Source: JAGNHN01 sp964590645 (lineage in GTDB: Bacteria > Bacteroidota > Bacteroidia > Bacteroidales > JAGNHN01). From it: a DNA stretch of 64,000 bases. The stretch is from assembly GCA_964590645.1 (NCBI GenBank), contig CAZPYJ010000009.1, forward strand, positions 62,001-126,000. The letters run 5' to 3'. The notes below the pieces were generated by a model. That model was not told the origin of the DNA. It made no database searches and saw nothing but the letters and a program-made list of their open reading frames with translations. The translations under genes were made by a program, and so were the position numbers. Shown one piece after another: positions 45,999-52,711 of the stretch (positions are counted from its first letter, which is position 1; each line of letters starts with the position of its first letter).

Positions 45999-46010
45999 GC
46001 ATTTATCCTC

Positions 46011-46034
46011 CACACTCACACTCACACTCACACT
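46011..46034. repeat. Short CACACT repeat
   Basis: Four perfect CACACT units, 13 bp after the SOUL stop. The 12-mer TCCTCCACACTC that begins it (46006) also occurs at 49013 and 49079 next to REP-like elements. Confidence 0.7.
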
Positions 46035-46150
46035 CAATGCTGCCTGGGCTGCGTCCTCCTATAGGTTATGGATCGGCAGTAAGCCCGCCTGAATACTTGT
46101 TCTCAATGATTATTTTTTCTAAAATTCATCGTAAAGTAAAATAATGTTGA

Positions 46151-46167
46151 CAAATATGTTAAATTTG
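46151..46167. promoter_or_regulatory. Inverted repeat overlapping the hipB -7 box (possible HipB operator)
   Basis: CAAAT (46151-46155) and ATTTG (46163-46167) are inverted about a 7-nt spacer, and TTGACAA occurs as a direct repeat at 46147 and 46165. The right arm overlaps the -7 box TAAATTTG at 46160-46167, 38 nt before the hipB ATG. Autorepression is the usual mode for HipB; this site is inferred. Confidence 0.4.
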
Positions 46168-46205
46168 ACAAGAATAATTTACATTAGTGAAGAAATACTT
46201 ATGGT

Positions 46206-46538
46206 ATGTCAAGAATAAAGACAGTTTTGCTTCCACAGCATCAGAAGATGCTGAGCACATTGGGAACCAATATCAGATTGGCCAGGTTGAGGAGGAAGTT
46301 GAGCACGCAGCAGGTTGCTGAACGCGCAAACATAAGTCGGCCCACCCTTTTGTCCATCGAAAGGGGATCGCCGAGTGTTAGCATCGGTTTGTATCTTCAG
46401 GTGCTTGTGGCGCTCGGATTGGAAAAGGACTTTTATTTGATTGCCCGGGATGATGAATTGGGTAGGAAGTTGCAGGATGCCAAGTTGTTGACAAAAGAAA
46501 GAGCACCAAAGAAGAATGCAGGAAATGGCAATGACTGA
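46206..46538 (+). CDS. HipB-type XRE family antitoxin
   Basis: 110 residues with a Cro/C1 helix-turn-helix (IRLARLRRKLSTQQVAERANISRPTLLSIERGSPSVSIGLYLQVLVALGL). A short basic tail follows. As in other HipBA modules it should bind its own promoter and the HipA kinase. It overlaps hipA by 8 bp. The AT-rich leader contains an inverted repeat over the -7 box. Confidence 0.88.
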   Translation: MSRIKTVLLPQHQKMLSTLGTNIRLARLRRKLSTQQVAERANISRPTLLSIERGSPSVSIGLYLQVLVALGLEKDFYLIARDDELGRKLQDAKLLTKERAPKKNAGNGND

Positions 46539-47805
46539 TCATAAGAGAGCCATCTTTGTTTATGCAGACTGGGATGGATTGGGTGGCCCACAAAAATTGG
46601 GATCCCTGTATTCTGAACGTATCAGAGGGAAGGAAGTTTTTTTGTTTGAGTATGAGGAAAGGTGGTTGCAGTCGGGCAATGCACAATGGCTGGACCCGGA
46701 TCTGCAGCTATATACTGGTGTGCAGTATCTTAGTGATCAGCGTAAAAGCAATTTTGGGTTGTTTCTTGATTCGGCACCAGACCGTTGGGGGCGCCTGCTA
46801 ATACGTAGAAAGGAAGCTGCGATGGCCAGGAGGGAGGGAAGGCCGGAGTCCCACCTGTATGAAACCGATTATCTCCTGAGAGTCCTGGATGCGCAACGAA
46901 TGGGTGCCTTGCGGTTTAAGACTGAGATGAATGGACCTTTCCTGAATAATGATATTGCCTTGGCCAGTCCACCCTGGACTTCCATCAGGGAGTTGGAGAG
47001 CATTAGCTTGCGGCTGGAAGACGATGACGCTGTGGATGACCCGGATTATTTGCAATGGCTGAATGTACTACTCGTGCCTGGCTCGTCCCTGGGCGGTGCC
47101 CGACCTAAGGCAGGCGTTGTAGATACCAGGAATCAATTATGGATTGCCAAATTTCCAAGCAAGAATGATCCCTCGGATATGGGTGGGTGGGAGATGGTAA
47201 CCCACGAACTGGCTTTGGCCGCAGGCGTGAATAAGGCAGAAGCACAGGCAGCAAAGTTTTCCACCGATCATCATACTTTTCTTACAAGACGATTCGATCG
47301 GACGGACACAGGAAAGCGAAAGCACTTTGCTTCTGCGATGACACTGCTGGGACATACTGATGGGGAAGACTACGGCGATGGATTAAGCTATCTGGAATTA
47401 GTGGAGTTCCTTGTTAGTCGGGGTGCAAGGGTGAATGAAGATCTCGAGGAGCTATGGAGGAGAATCGTATTCAGTATTTGTGTGAGCAATACGGATGACC
47501 ATTTGAGAAATCACGGATTCCTTCTGCAAAGGGGGGGGTGGGTATTGTCACCGGCTTATGACATCAACCCGGTGGAAACAGCAAACGGGTTGAAATTAAA
47601 CATTTCGGAGAACGACAACGCACTGGATTTAGATTTGGCGATGGAAGTCATACCGTATTTCAGATTAAAGGAAACGAAAGCCAGAGAGATCATTGGTCAG
47701 GTGAAAACAGCTGTGGGTAACTGGAGAAAAGTGGCATCTAAATACGGCATTTCCCGGACAGCGCAGGAATTGAAGTCCAGGGCCTTTTCAAGGGCGGAAA
47801 GCTAG
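46531..47805 (+). CDS. HipA family serine/threonine kinase toxin
   Basis: 424 residues. HipA toxins phosphorylate a cytoplasmic target (GltX in E. coli) and induce persistence. The family landmarks are present: SLGGARPKAGV (nucleotide loop), TRRFDR, the catalytic VSNTDDHLRNHGFLL and the metal-binding LSPAYDINPVE. All catalytic residues appear intact. The start is set at 46531, overlapping hipB by 8 bp; ATGs at 46516 and 46525 are alternatives. Type II toxin-antitoxin module with hipB. Confidence 0.88.
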   Translation: MTDHKRAIFVYADWDGLGGPQKLGSLYSERIRGKEVFLFEYEERWLQSGNAQWLDPDLQLYTGVQYLSDQRKSNFGLFLDSAPDRWGRLLIRRKEAAMARREGRPESHLYETDYLLRVLDAQRMGALRFKTEMNGPFLNNDIALASPPWTSIRELESISLRLEDDDAVDDPDYLQWLNVLLVPGSSLGGARPKAGVVDTRNQLWIAKFPSKNDPSDMGGWEMVTHELALAAGVNKAEAQAAKFSTDHHTFLTRRFDRTDTGKRKHFASAMTLLGHTDGEDYGDGLSYLELVEFLVSRGARVNEDLEELWRRIVFSICVSNTDDHLRNHGFLLQRGGWVLSPAYDINPVETANGLKLNISENDNALDLDLAMEVIPYFRLKETKAREIIGQVKTAVGNWRKVASKYGISRTAQELKSRAFSRAES

Positions 47806-47955
47806 GGCCTGATTTTTTGCCAGTTGCGCTGCCTGAATGCTAGATAAAGCTAAGGAATGGCAGGCAATGGTTTATATAAAATGGTTTATCTTTAAGGTGA
47901 AAAACATTATTTCTCTCCGCCATCCACTTAAAAGGTAACACGAATTAGCGGTACA

Positions 47956-48873
47956 ATGAAAAAGATACACCTTCTTGTAATCCTTCTGCTGGCTATTCTT
48001 CCGATCCTGGTAAGCGCTCAGGATTTTGCGCCGATTGGTGCTGAATGGCACTATACCAAAAAGTTCGCGTCATTTTGGCCTAAAGAATCATACGTGAAAA
48101 TAAAATCAGTTGGTGACACGATCATACAGGGCAAAAGCTGCAGGATATTAGAAAACAATGGTGGTTATTCGTGTATTTTTCATAACGAGCGGGATTATGT
48201 CTATACCGAAGACAGCGTCACCTATTTTTATGTGCCGGCGATAGACTCCTTCCAGATACTATACGATCTGCGCGCAAGTGTAGGGAGTTCCTGGATCGTG
48301 GTTTTTAGTGTTAACATAATACCCTTGCTGGATACTTATCGGATAAACGTGTTATCTGTTGACAATCTTACTATTAATGGCAAGGTGCTTAAAAGATTCT
48401 TTGTGCATTTTGAAGGCCTTTCAGGATGGCTTCCTATTGGAGGGCATAGGTATATCATCGAAGGCATTGGCAGCCAGTCTTATTTATTCGATTTTCATAC
48501 CACTTGGGCACTATGCAACGGTACTTATTCAGGTGGTCTGAGATGCTATGAGGATTCCGTGATCGGCTTTTATTCAACCGGAATCGCAGATTCCTGTACC
48601 TATACGAATGACGGAACAGGACTAAGTAACATTAGTGCTGACCAGATGATCCGCACCTACCCGAATCCAACCAGTGATTTCCTTTTCATAGAGACGGATC
48701 TGCGCTCCCCAATAGAAATCAGGCTTCTTAATCCCTTGGGGGGTGTTGAGATAGAGGATAAAATGGTTGGCACGCATCAACTTGATTTATCGGGATTGCC
48801 AGCCGGGTTGTACTTCCTGGAATTTCAGGATTTAGATAAGTGTCGTTCTGTTCGCAGGATTATTAAGTATTAG
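47956..48873 (+). CDS. T9SS type A sorting domain-containing secreted protein
   Basis: 305 residues with a signal peptide (MKKIHLLVILLLAILPILVSAQ). About 190 residues carry no recognised domain but have several cysteines and a WHYTKKF...SFWPKESYVKIKS opening seen in small Bacteroidota secreted proteins. The type A sorting domain is at the end (IRTYPNPTSDFLFIE, LPAGLYFLEFQD, ending RRIIKY). A near-consensus -7 box TATCTTTA lies at 47887. Surface or extracellular; activity unknown. Confidence 0.83.
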   Translation: MKKIHLLVILLLAILPILVSAQDFAPIGAEWHYTKKFASFWPKESYVKIKSVGDTIIQGKSCRILENNGGYSCIFHNERDYVYTEDSVTYFYVPAIDSFQILYDLRASVGSSWIVVFSVNIIPLLDTYRINVLSVDNLTINGKVLKRFFVHFEGLSGWLPIGGHRYIIEGIGSQSYLFDFHTTWALCNGTYSGGLRCYEDSVIGFYSTGIADSCTYTNDGTGLSNISADQMIRTYPNPTSDFLFIETDLRSPIEIRLLNPLGGVEIEDKMVGTHQLDLSGLPAGLYFLEFQDLDKCRSVRRIIKY

Positions 48874-48915
48874 CTTGCTTTGCTTGACAGGTGTTAGTGG
48901 GAATCCTGCTCACCG

Positions 48916-48960
48916 TCCCTTCCCCGGCCTTCCCCTTGGAGGGGAGGGAGTTCTTTTTTT
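48916..48960 (+). terminator. Probable intrinsic terminator
   Basis: The arms TCCC-TTCCCC (48916-48925) and GGGGAGGGA (48941-48949) pair over 9 bp with one bulged T; the T-rich tract TTCTTTTTTT (48951-48960) follows. It lies 43 bp after the T9SS gene stop. Confidence 0.55.
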
Positions 48961-48991
48961 ATCTCTTGTTGCTTCGGTCCCTGAGCGCTTA

Positions 48992-49010
48992 CCCTGAGCC
49001 TGTCGAAGGG
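48992..49010. repeat. REP-like element core
   Basis: CCCTGAGCCTGTCGAAGGG, an imperfect palindrome. The same 19-mer occurs at 49046-49064 and, inverted, at 15131-15149 in parC. Confidence 0.85.
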
Positions 49011-49032
49011 TGTCCTCCACACTCATCCTTTA

Positions 49033-49077
49033 CCCTGAGCGTTCGCCCTGAGCCTGTCGAAGGGCAGCCGAAGGGTC
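49033..49077. repeat. Composite REP-like element
   Basis: About 45 bp containing the 19-mer core at 49046-49064 flanked by CCCTGAGCG and GCAGCCGAAGGGTC. Its reverse complement closely matches the element inserted in parC at 15164-15209. Confidence 0.8.
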
Positions 49078-49102
49078 TTCCTCCACACTCCAAACTCCTT
49101 AA

Positions 49103-49151
49103 GGGGGGCTTCGCATCAAAGCTCCCTCGCTGGCGCTCGGTCTTTTTGCTT
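49103..49151. repeat. 49-bp direct repeat, copy 1 (tRNA-Asp tail-like)
   Basis: Identical to 49242-49290 except for one base (t at 49141, g at 49280). It contains GCATCAAAGCTCC and CTTTTTGCTT, the words that flank the tRNA-Asp terminator hairpin on the other strand. Confidence 0.9.
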
Positions 49152-49241
49152 TTCTCGCTCACCTGCTTGTGCAACACTTACGCTCACTCTCATTTTTATC
49201 CGGGATTGCCTCCCTCGCTTCGCTCGGTCGGCGGACCCAAT

Positions 49242-49290
49242 GGGGGGCTTCGCATCAAAGCTCCCTCGCTGGCGCTCGGGCTTTTTGCTT
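49242..49290. repeat. 49-bp direct repeat, copy 2 (tRNA-Asp tail-like)
   Basis: 48 of 49 bases identical to 49103-49151. No gene is seen in 48961-49330; the small open frames there are products of repeats. Confidence 0.9.
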
Positions 49291-49330
49291 CCCCCCTCGC
49301 ATTCGAGGAAGCTCGATGCTCAAGGAAAGC

Positions 49331-49365
49331 AAAAAGCTCCAAAAAGCAATGCTTTTTGGAGCTTT
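49331..49365 (-). terminator. Terminator of tRNA-Asp
   Basis: A perfect 15-bp stem (49333-49347 with 49351-49365) and a 3-nt loop, four bases past the tRNA 3' end. On the minus strand it is followed by a T-rich stretch. Confidence 0.85.
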
Positions 49366-49369
49366 GATG

Positions 49370-49443
49370 CGGTCCGGACGGGACTCGAACCCGCGACCCC
49401 GTGCGTGACAGGCACGTATTCTAACCAACTGAACTACCGGACC
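49370..49443 (-). tRNA. tRNA-Asp (GUC anticodon)
   Basis: 74 nt with a perfect 7-bp acceptor stem (GGTCCGG with CCGGACC), discriminator G73 as expected for aspartate, anticodon stem CGTGC/GCACG around the loop CTGTCAC (anticodon GTC), and a T-loop GGTTCGAGTCC. The 3' CCA is not encoded. A complete promoter (49473-49503) and a terminator (49331-49365) make it a separate transcription unit. Confidence 0.97.
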
Positions 49444-49472
49444 TCTTAAGAACGTCCCCCCGAAAGGGATTG

Positions 49473-49503
49473 CAAATATACTGCGAAATTATTTCCTCAC
49501 AAA
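49473..49503 (-). promoter_or_regulatory. Complete Bacteroidota promoter of tRNA-Asp
   Basis: On the minus strand TTTG (49503-49500), 19 nt, then TATATTTG (49480-49473). The tRNA begins 29 nt downstream of the box. Confidence 0.85.
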
Positions 49504-49509
49504 TATTTT

Positions 49510-50184
49510 TCATTTTTCTCCTGCATCCCCCGCCAAATGGAAGATTTCTGCTCCTTCAAACACCTTGAAGGCATCGGTATCCTTGCCTTCCACAGCCTTC
49601 CGCATCGCCCTGGCTACCACACTGCCTGGGATGGGGCGACGACTGGACAGCCCCGGAAATATCCGGATCAACCCGGGCATCCAAACCGCAGCCAATTCTT
49701 CCATCCATCTCCTTTCTTCCCGTTCACCCGTCAGCAAGGAAGGCCTGAGGATGGTGAGCCTTGGAAAATGAAGTCCTTTCAGGGCCTCCTCCAATTCCCC
49801 CTTGATGCGGAGATAGAAAAGCCGGGAACGGGCGTTCGCACCGATGGAGGAAACCAATACACAATGCTTAAATCCCGCAGAAGCCGCTTTCTTCGCCACT
49901 TCATAAGGATAGGTGTAATCTACTTTATACTGTGCCTCCTTGCTCCCTGCCTTGCGTCGTGTGGTGCCCATCGCGATGAAAAGGACTTCTCCCTGGATCA
50001 ATCTTGCCCATTCAGGCAGACGGTCAAAATCCACCAGGTGTTCCTCCAGATTGGGGTGGCTGATCCCGCTGCTGCGCCGGGCGAGAACCTTCACCGCATA
50101 ATCGTCGCTATCCAGTAACTGCTGCAAGAGGGCTTTTCCTACCAATCCGGTGGCGCCAAGGATAAGGGCTGTTTTCTTCTTCAT
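49510..50184 (-). CDS. NAD(P)-binding short-chain oxidoreductase (TIP30/HTATIP2-like)
   Basis: 224 residues from the ATG at 50184 (MKKKTALILGATGLVG). A Rossmann dinucleotide-binding motif GATGLVG is at residues 10-16, and a YLRIKGELE segment resembles the SDR Tyr-x3-Lys pair. Cytoplasmic, no signal. It is the last gene of the minus-strand sulfur operon, 31 bp after the rhodanese gene. It may belong to that operon or just follow it; the substrate is unknown. The longer open frame upstream runs into the rhodanese gene and is not used. Confidence 0.82.
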   Translation of the reverse strand: MKKKTALILGATGLVGKALLQQLLDSDDYAVKVLARRSSGISHPNLEEHLVDFDRLPEWARLIQGEVLFIAMGTTRRKAGSKEAQYKVDYTYPYEVAKKAASAGFKHCVLVSSIGANARSRLFYLRIKGELEEALKGLHFPRLTILRPSLLTGEREERRWMEELAAVWMPGLIRIFPGLSSRRPIPGSVVARAMRKAVEGKDTDAFKVFEGAEIFHLAGDAGEK

Positions 50185-50215
50185 TTTGAAAATGCATTCG
50201 GTAACAGCAACGCTG

Positions 50216-50827
50216 CTAACAACCGCCCTGAACGGAGATGACTTCTGTTTCGATGATTTCAGGCTGACTCTTGAGCGGTTTTGTTTCTGATTCCGGTTTA
50301 GCCTTGAAGAAACGAGCAAAATCATACCAGGCCTTTTCCTGATGGGTGAAGGCCGCCGCCGGATGATAGTCATCCATCACCTGGGTTTTCGTGAACATAT
50401 AGTCATTGGCCAGGACGTGGATGTTGCTGAACCCGGCTCCCAGCAATAGCAGACTGGCGATGGAAGCCTCTGATTCCTCCCCTGAAAAGAGCAATAATTT
50501 TCCCCCTTCACTCAGGGCCTTGCGGGATGGATTTTCAAGCAATTGGTCCATTGGAATATTGATTGCTCCCGGTAGGCTGCCACGCTGAAACTCCTCCCGG
50601 GAACGAAGGTCCACGAGCAGATAATCATCCAGCTGTGCATCGGTCATCATCTGATGCAGCTGATGCGGCAAAATCCATCTCGTGTTTTCCGTGGCGTAGA
50701 TCACCATCTCGTCCCGGTTGACTTTGTATGAAGGTCCGATAAGATACTGGACCAGCATAACAAATAAGGTGAGACCGAGGAATAAGAGGGCAGCTGCATT
50801 GAGTATTTGATGTTGTGTGTTTTGCAT
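50216..50827 (-). CDS. Membrane-anchored rhodanese-like protein with C-terminal Gly-Gly-Cys
   Basis: 203 residues. One N-terminal membrane helix (LNAAALLFLGLTLFVMLVQYL) precedes a rhodanese domain (about 60-150: VDLRSREEFQRGSLPGAINIP). The active-site loop reads LLFSGEESEAS, with Ser where rhodanese has the catalytic Cys, so classical sulfurtransferase activity is not expected. After a linker the protein ends in EVISVQGGC. The sole remaining cysteine is this last residue. Start at 50827 (MQNTQHQ), 20 bp after the preceding transporter gene. Confidence 0.85.
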   Translation of the reverse strand: MQNTQHQILNAAALLFLGLTLFVMLVQYLIGPSYKVNRDEMVIYATENTRWILPHQLHQMMTDAQLDDYLLVDLRSREEFQRGSLPGAINIPMDQLLENPSRKALSEGGKLLLFSGEESEASIASLLLLGAGFSNIHVLANDYMFTKTQVMDDYHPAAAFTHQEKAWYDFARFFKAKPESETKPLKSQPEIIETEVISVQGGC

Positions 50828-50847
50828 AACCGTAGCTTTTCTGTTTG

Positions 50848-52074
50848 TTAACAACCACCACTGGCGGGCATATCAATGTCAATGATCTGAATTACAGGTA
50901 CAGGAGCTTGTTCGGGTTCTTTTTCCGCTTTGCCTGACTGGAAATAGTCCCGGGCCTTTTCTCTAAACCTGGCAGTATGCATTTCAATGCAGTCTGGCCG
51001 CTCTCTTTCGATGCTAATCTCTTCCAGAAAAAATGTATAGGTGAATGCATTCAGGCCACCCTGCAAAACGCGAATGCCTTCTATCCCTGATCTGCGGCTG
51101 ATCAGCCAGGCTTCAGCGGCCCGGGTGTCGGAATAGGAGAAGAGAATTACTTTGTGGTTTGGGCTTTGCAGCAGCGGTTTCCATTTTTTTTCTCCTATCT
51201 CGGCCAGTGGAATATGGATGGCTCCGGGTAAAGAGAAGCGTTGAAACTCGCTTGCATCCCGCACATCGACCAATTGCAGCGGGTATTTTTTTCCCTGCAT
51301 AATCCCATAGGCCACTTCATCGGGGGTGCTCAGATGATTGCCGCTCAGCATTTCCTCCAGGATTAAGCTTGCCTCTGTCTCTTTCCAGTTGCTTCGGGTT
51401 TGTGGAGGTAAGACCAAGAGGATTAGCCCTGCCAGGATAACCAGAAAGGCCGGAATGCTATGACTGGGCCTTGCTTCCTTAAGGGCAGAAGGCGTGTTGT
51501 TGACCTTATCTTCAATACGCTGGGTAATTGCGAAAGCCGTTAAAGCAACAAGAATCAGGAGTAGTGCGAACCATTCCCTGGACATCCCCAGGGAGTCAAA
51601 TACAAAGACAGGGCCCAGGCTGAATCCCAGGTAGAGGGGCTCGAAAAGAGAATAAAACTCTCCGAAGATGAAGATGCCGATGAACATCCCTCCGATGAAA
51701 AACATCGCATCGATTTTCCCAATCACAGCACCTGCCAGGCTGGTTCCCGGACAAAAGCCTCCCAGAATAAAGCCAAAGCCCATAATCACGCCTCCAACAA
51801 TGGCAGACCAGAGGAAGGTGGGGTTGATGTACAGCAGACTGTAGTCGATCCAGCCGAGATAATTGAACAGCAGCAGGCCGGTCATCGCTGTGATAGCGGC
51901 AGTGAAGAAAACCCGCAGAACCACGAAGTCATAGCCGTAAAATACGCCGGCTAATTTGCGGGAGGAGGAAAATCCGGCTTGCTCCAGTATATATCCAAAC
52001 CCCAGTCCAATTACGAAGGCAAAGAAGAGATTCAAATCCGGGTTTACGAATCCTTGAGGAATGAGAGGTCCCAT
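50848..52074 (-). CDS. YeeE/YedE sulfur transporter half fused to a rhodanese-like domain, C-terminal Gly-Gly-Cys
   Basis: 408 residues. Residues about 10-235 are YeeE/YedE-type membrane helices with the conserved sulfur-relay cysteine in GGFCPGTSLAGA and the AGFSSSRKLAG motif. Residues about 265-345 are a rhodanese domain (VDVRDASEFQRFSLPGAIHIP) whose active-site loop FSYSDTRAA has Ser in place of Cys. The protein ends in DIDMPASGGC. YeeE (TsuA) imports thiosulfate via cysteine relay. With the small half at 52089-52610 it makes a split transporter. It ends 20 bp before the next gene of the operon. Confidence 0.88.
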   Translation of the reverse strand: MGPLIPQGFVNPDLNLFFAFVIGLGFGYILEQAGFSSSRKLAGVFYGYDFVVLRVFFTAAITAMTGLLLFNYLGWIDYSLLYINPTFLWSAIVGGVIMGFGFILGGFCPGTSLAGAVIGKIDAMFFIGGMFIGIFIFGEFYSLFEPLYLGFSLGPVFVFDSLGMSREWFALLLILVALTAFAITQRIEDKVNNTPSALKEARPSHSIPAFLVILAGLILLVLPPQTRSNWKETEASLILEEMLSGNHLSTPDEVAYGIMQGKKYPLQLVDVRDASEFQRFSLPGAIHIPLAEIGEKKWKPLLQSPNHKVILFSYSDTRAAEAWLISRRSGIEGIRVLQGGLNAFTYTFFLEEISIERERPDCIEMHTARFREKARDYFQSGKAEKEPEQAPVPVIQIIDIDMPASGGC

Positions 52075-52088
52075 AATATTGCCACTTA

Positions 52089-52610
52089 TTAGTTAATCCA
52101 GAGTTTACGGAAGAAGTATGCGATGATGTATCCTGATCCGAATATGGCCATCATCGTGACAAAACCTGCGGTAGAGAGGATGCTCATCCCTGTGAGGGCG
52201 GCTCCGCTGGTGCAGCCCCTTCCAAACTGGGCTCCCAGTCCGAAGAGTAAGCCACCCAGGGAAGCAAACAACAGGCGTGTCGCCGCTTTGATCCTGGGCC
52301 CCCGCTCAACCTTGAAGCCCAGGCGACCTGCCATAGCCCCGCTGAAGAAAGCTCCCCCCAGCATCCCGAGGGTTAAATAAACCAGCCAGTTCTTCATTGG
52401 GCCTGCACCTTCACGGAAAAAATCGGCATAAAAGGGATTCACCTTTGCGTGCTCAGGAGCAAGGCTGGCCACAGATTGTATTACCACACTTTTGGCTGCA
52501 CCACTGGCACCCAAACCTCGTCCGGTGACAAAGAAGGCCCCCAGCATTACCAAACCCAGTAAGAAGCCTGCCAGGTATGGATTCATATATTGTTGCGGAC
52601 TGCTTTTCAT
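52089..52610 (-). CDS. YeeE/YedE sulfur transporter, small half (DUF6691/PmpB-like)
   Basis: 173 residues from the ATG at 52610, which begins the conserved part (MKSSPQQYMNPYLAGFLLG). About five membrane helices; the conserved cysteine is in FGRGCTSGAALTG, the same motif that passes sulfur through TsuA. Split YeeE/YedE pairs of a small and a larger half are known as PmpA/PmpB types. It lies 14 bp before the larger half, in the same operon. Thiosulfate, sulfide or another reduced sulfur compound is the likely cargo, not shown by the sequence. Confidence 0.87.
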   Translation of the reverse strand: MKSSPQQYMNPYLAGFLLGLVMLGAFFVTGRGLGASGAAKSVVIQSVASLAPEHAKVNPFYADFFREGAGPMKNWLVYLTLGMLGGAFFSGAMAGRLGFKVERGPRIKAATRLLFASLGGLLFGLGAQFGRGCTSGAALTGMSILSTAGFVTMMAIFGSGYIIAYFFRKLWIN

Positions 52611-52711
52611 ATCGTGCGTCTTTTTTGTGAATGCTTCATTGCTGTTTCCTTCGCGAATGCGCTTCCTGATCAATATGTTTCAATGGCTCATCTTTTTGCT
52701 CCTGCCTGATA

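Noticed and set aside
46206..47805. HipBA as part of a larger defence island
   Set aside because: Neighbours are a SOUL protein, a T9SS protein and repeats; no restriction, CRISPR or phage genes are nearby.
48891..49449. Several open frames in the repeat region before tRNA-Asp
   Set aside because: They consist of REP-like and tRNA-tail repeats, and one reads into the tRNA; no initiation context.
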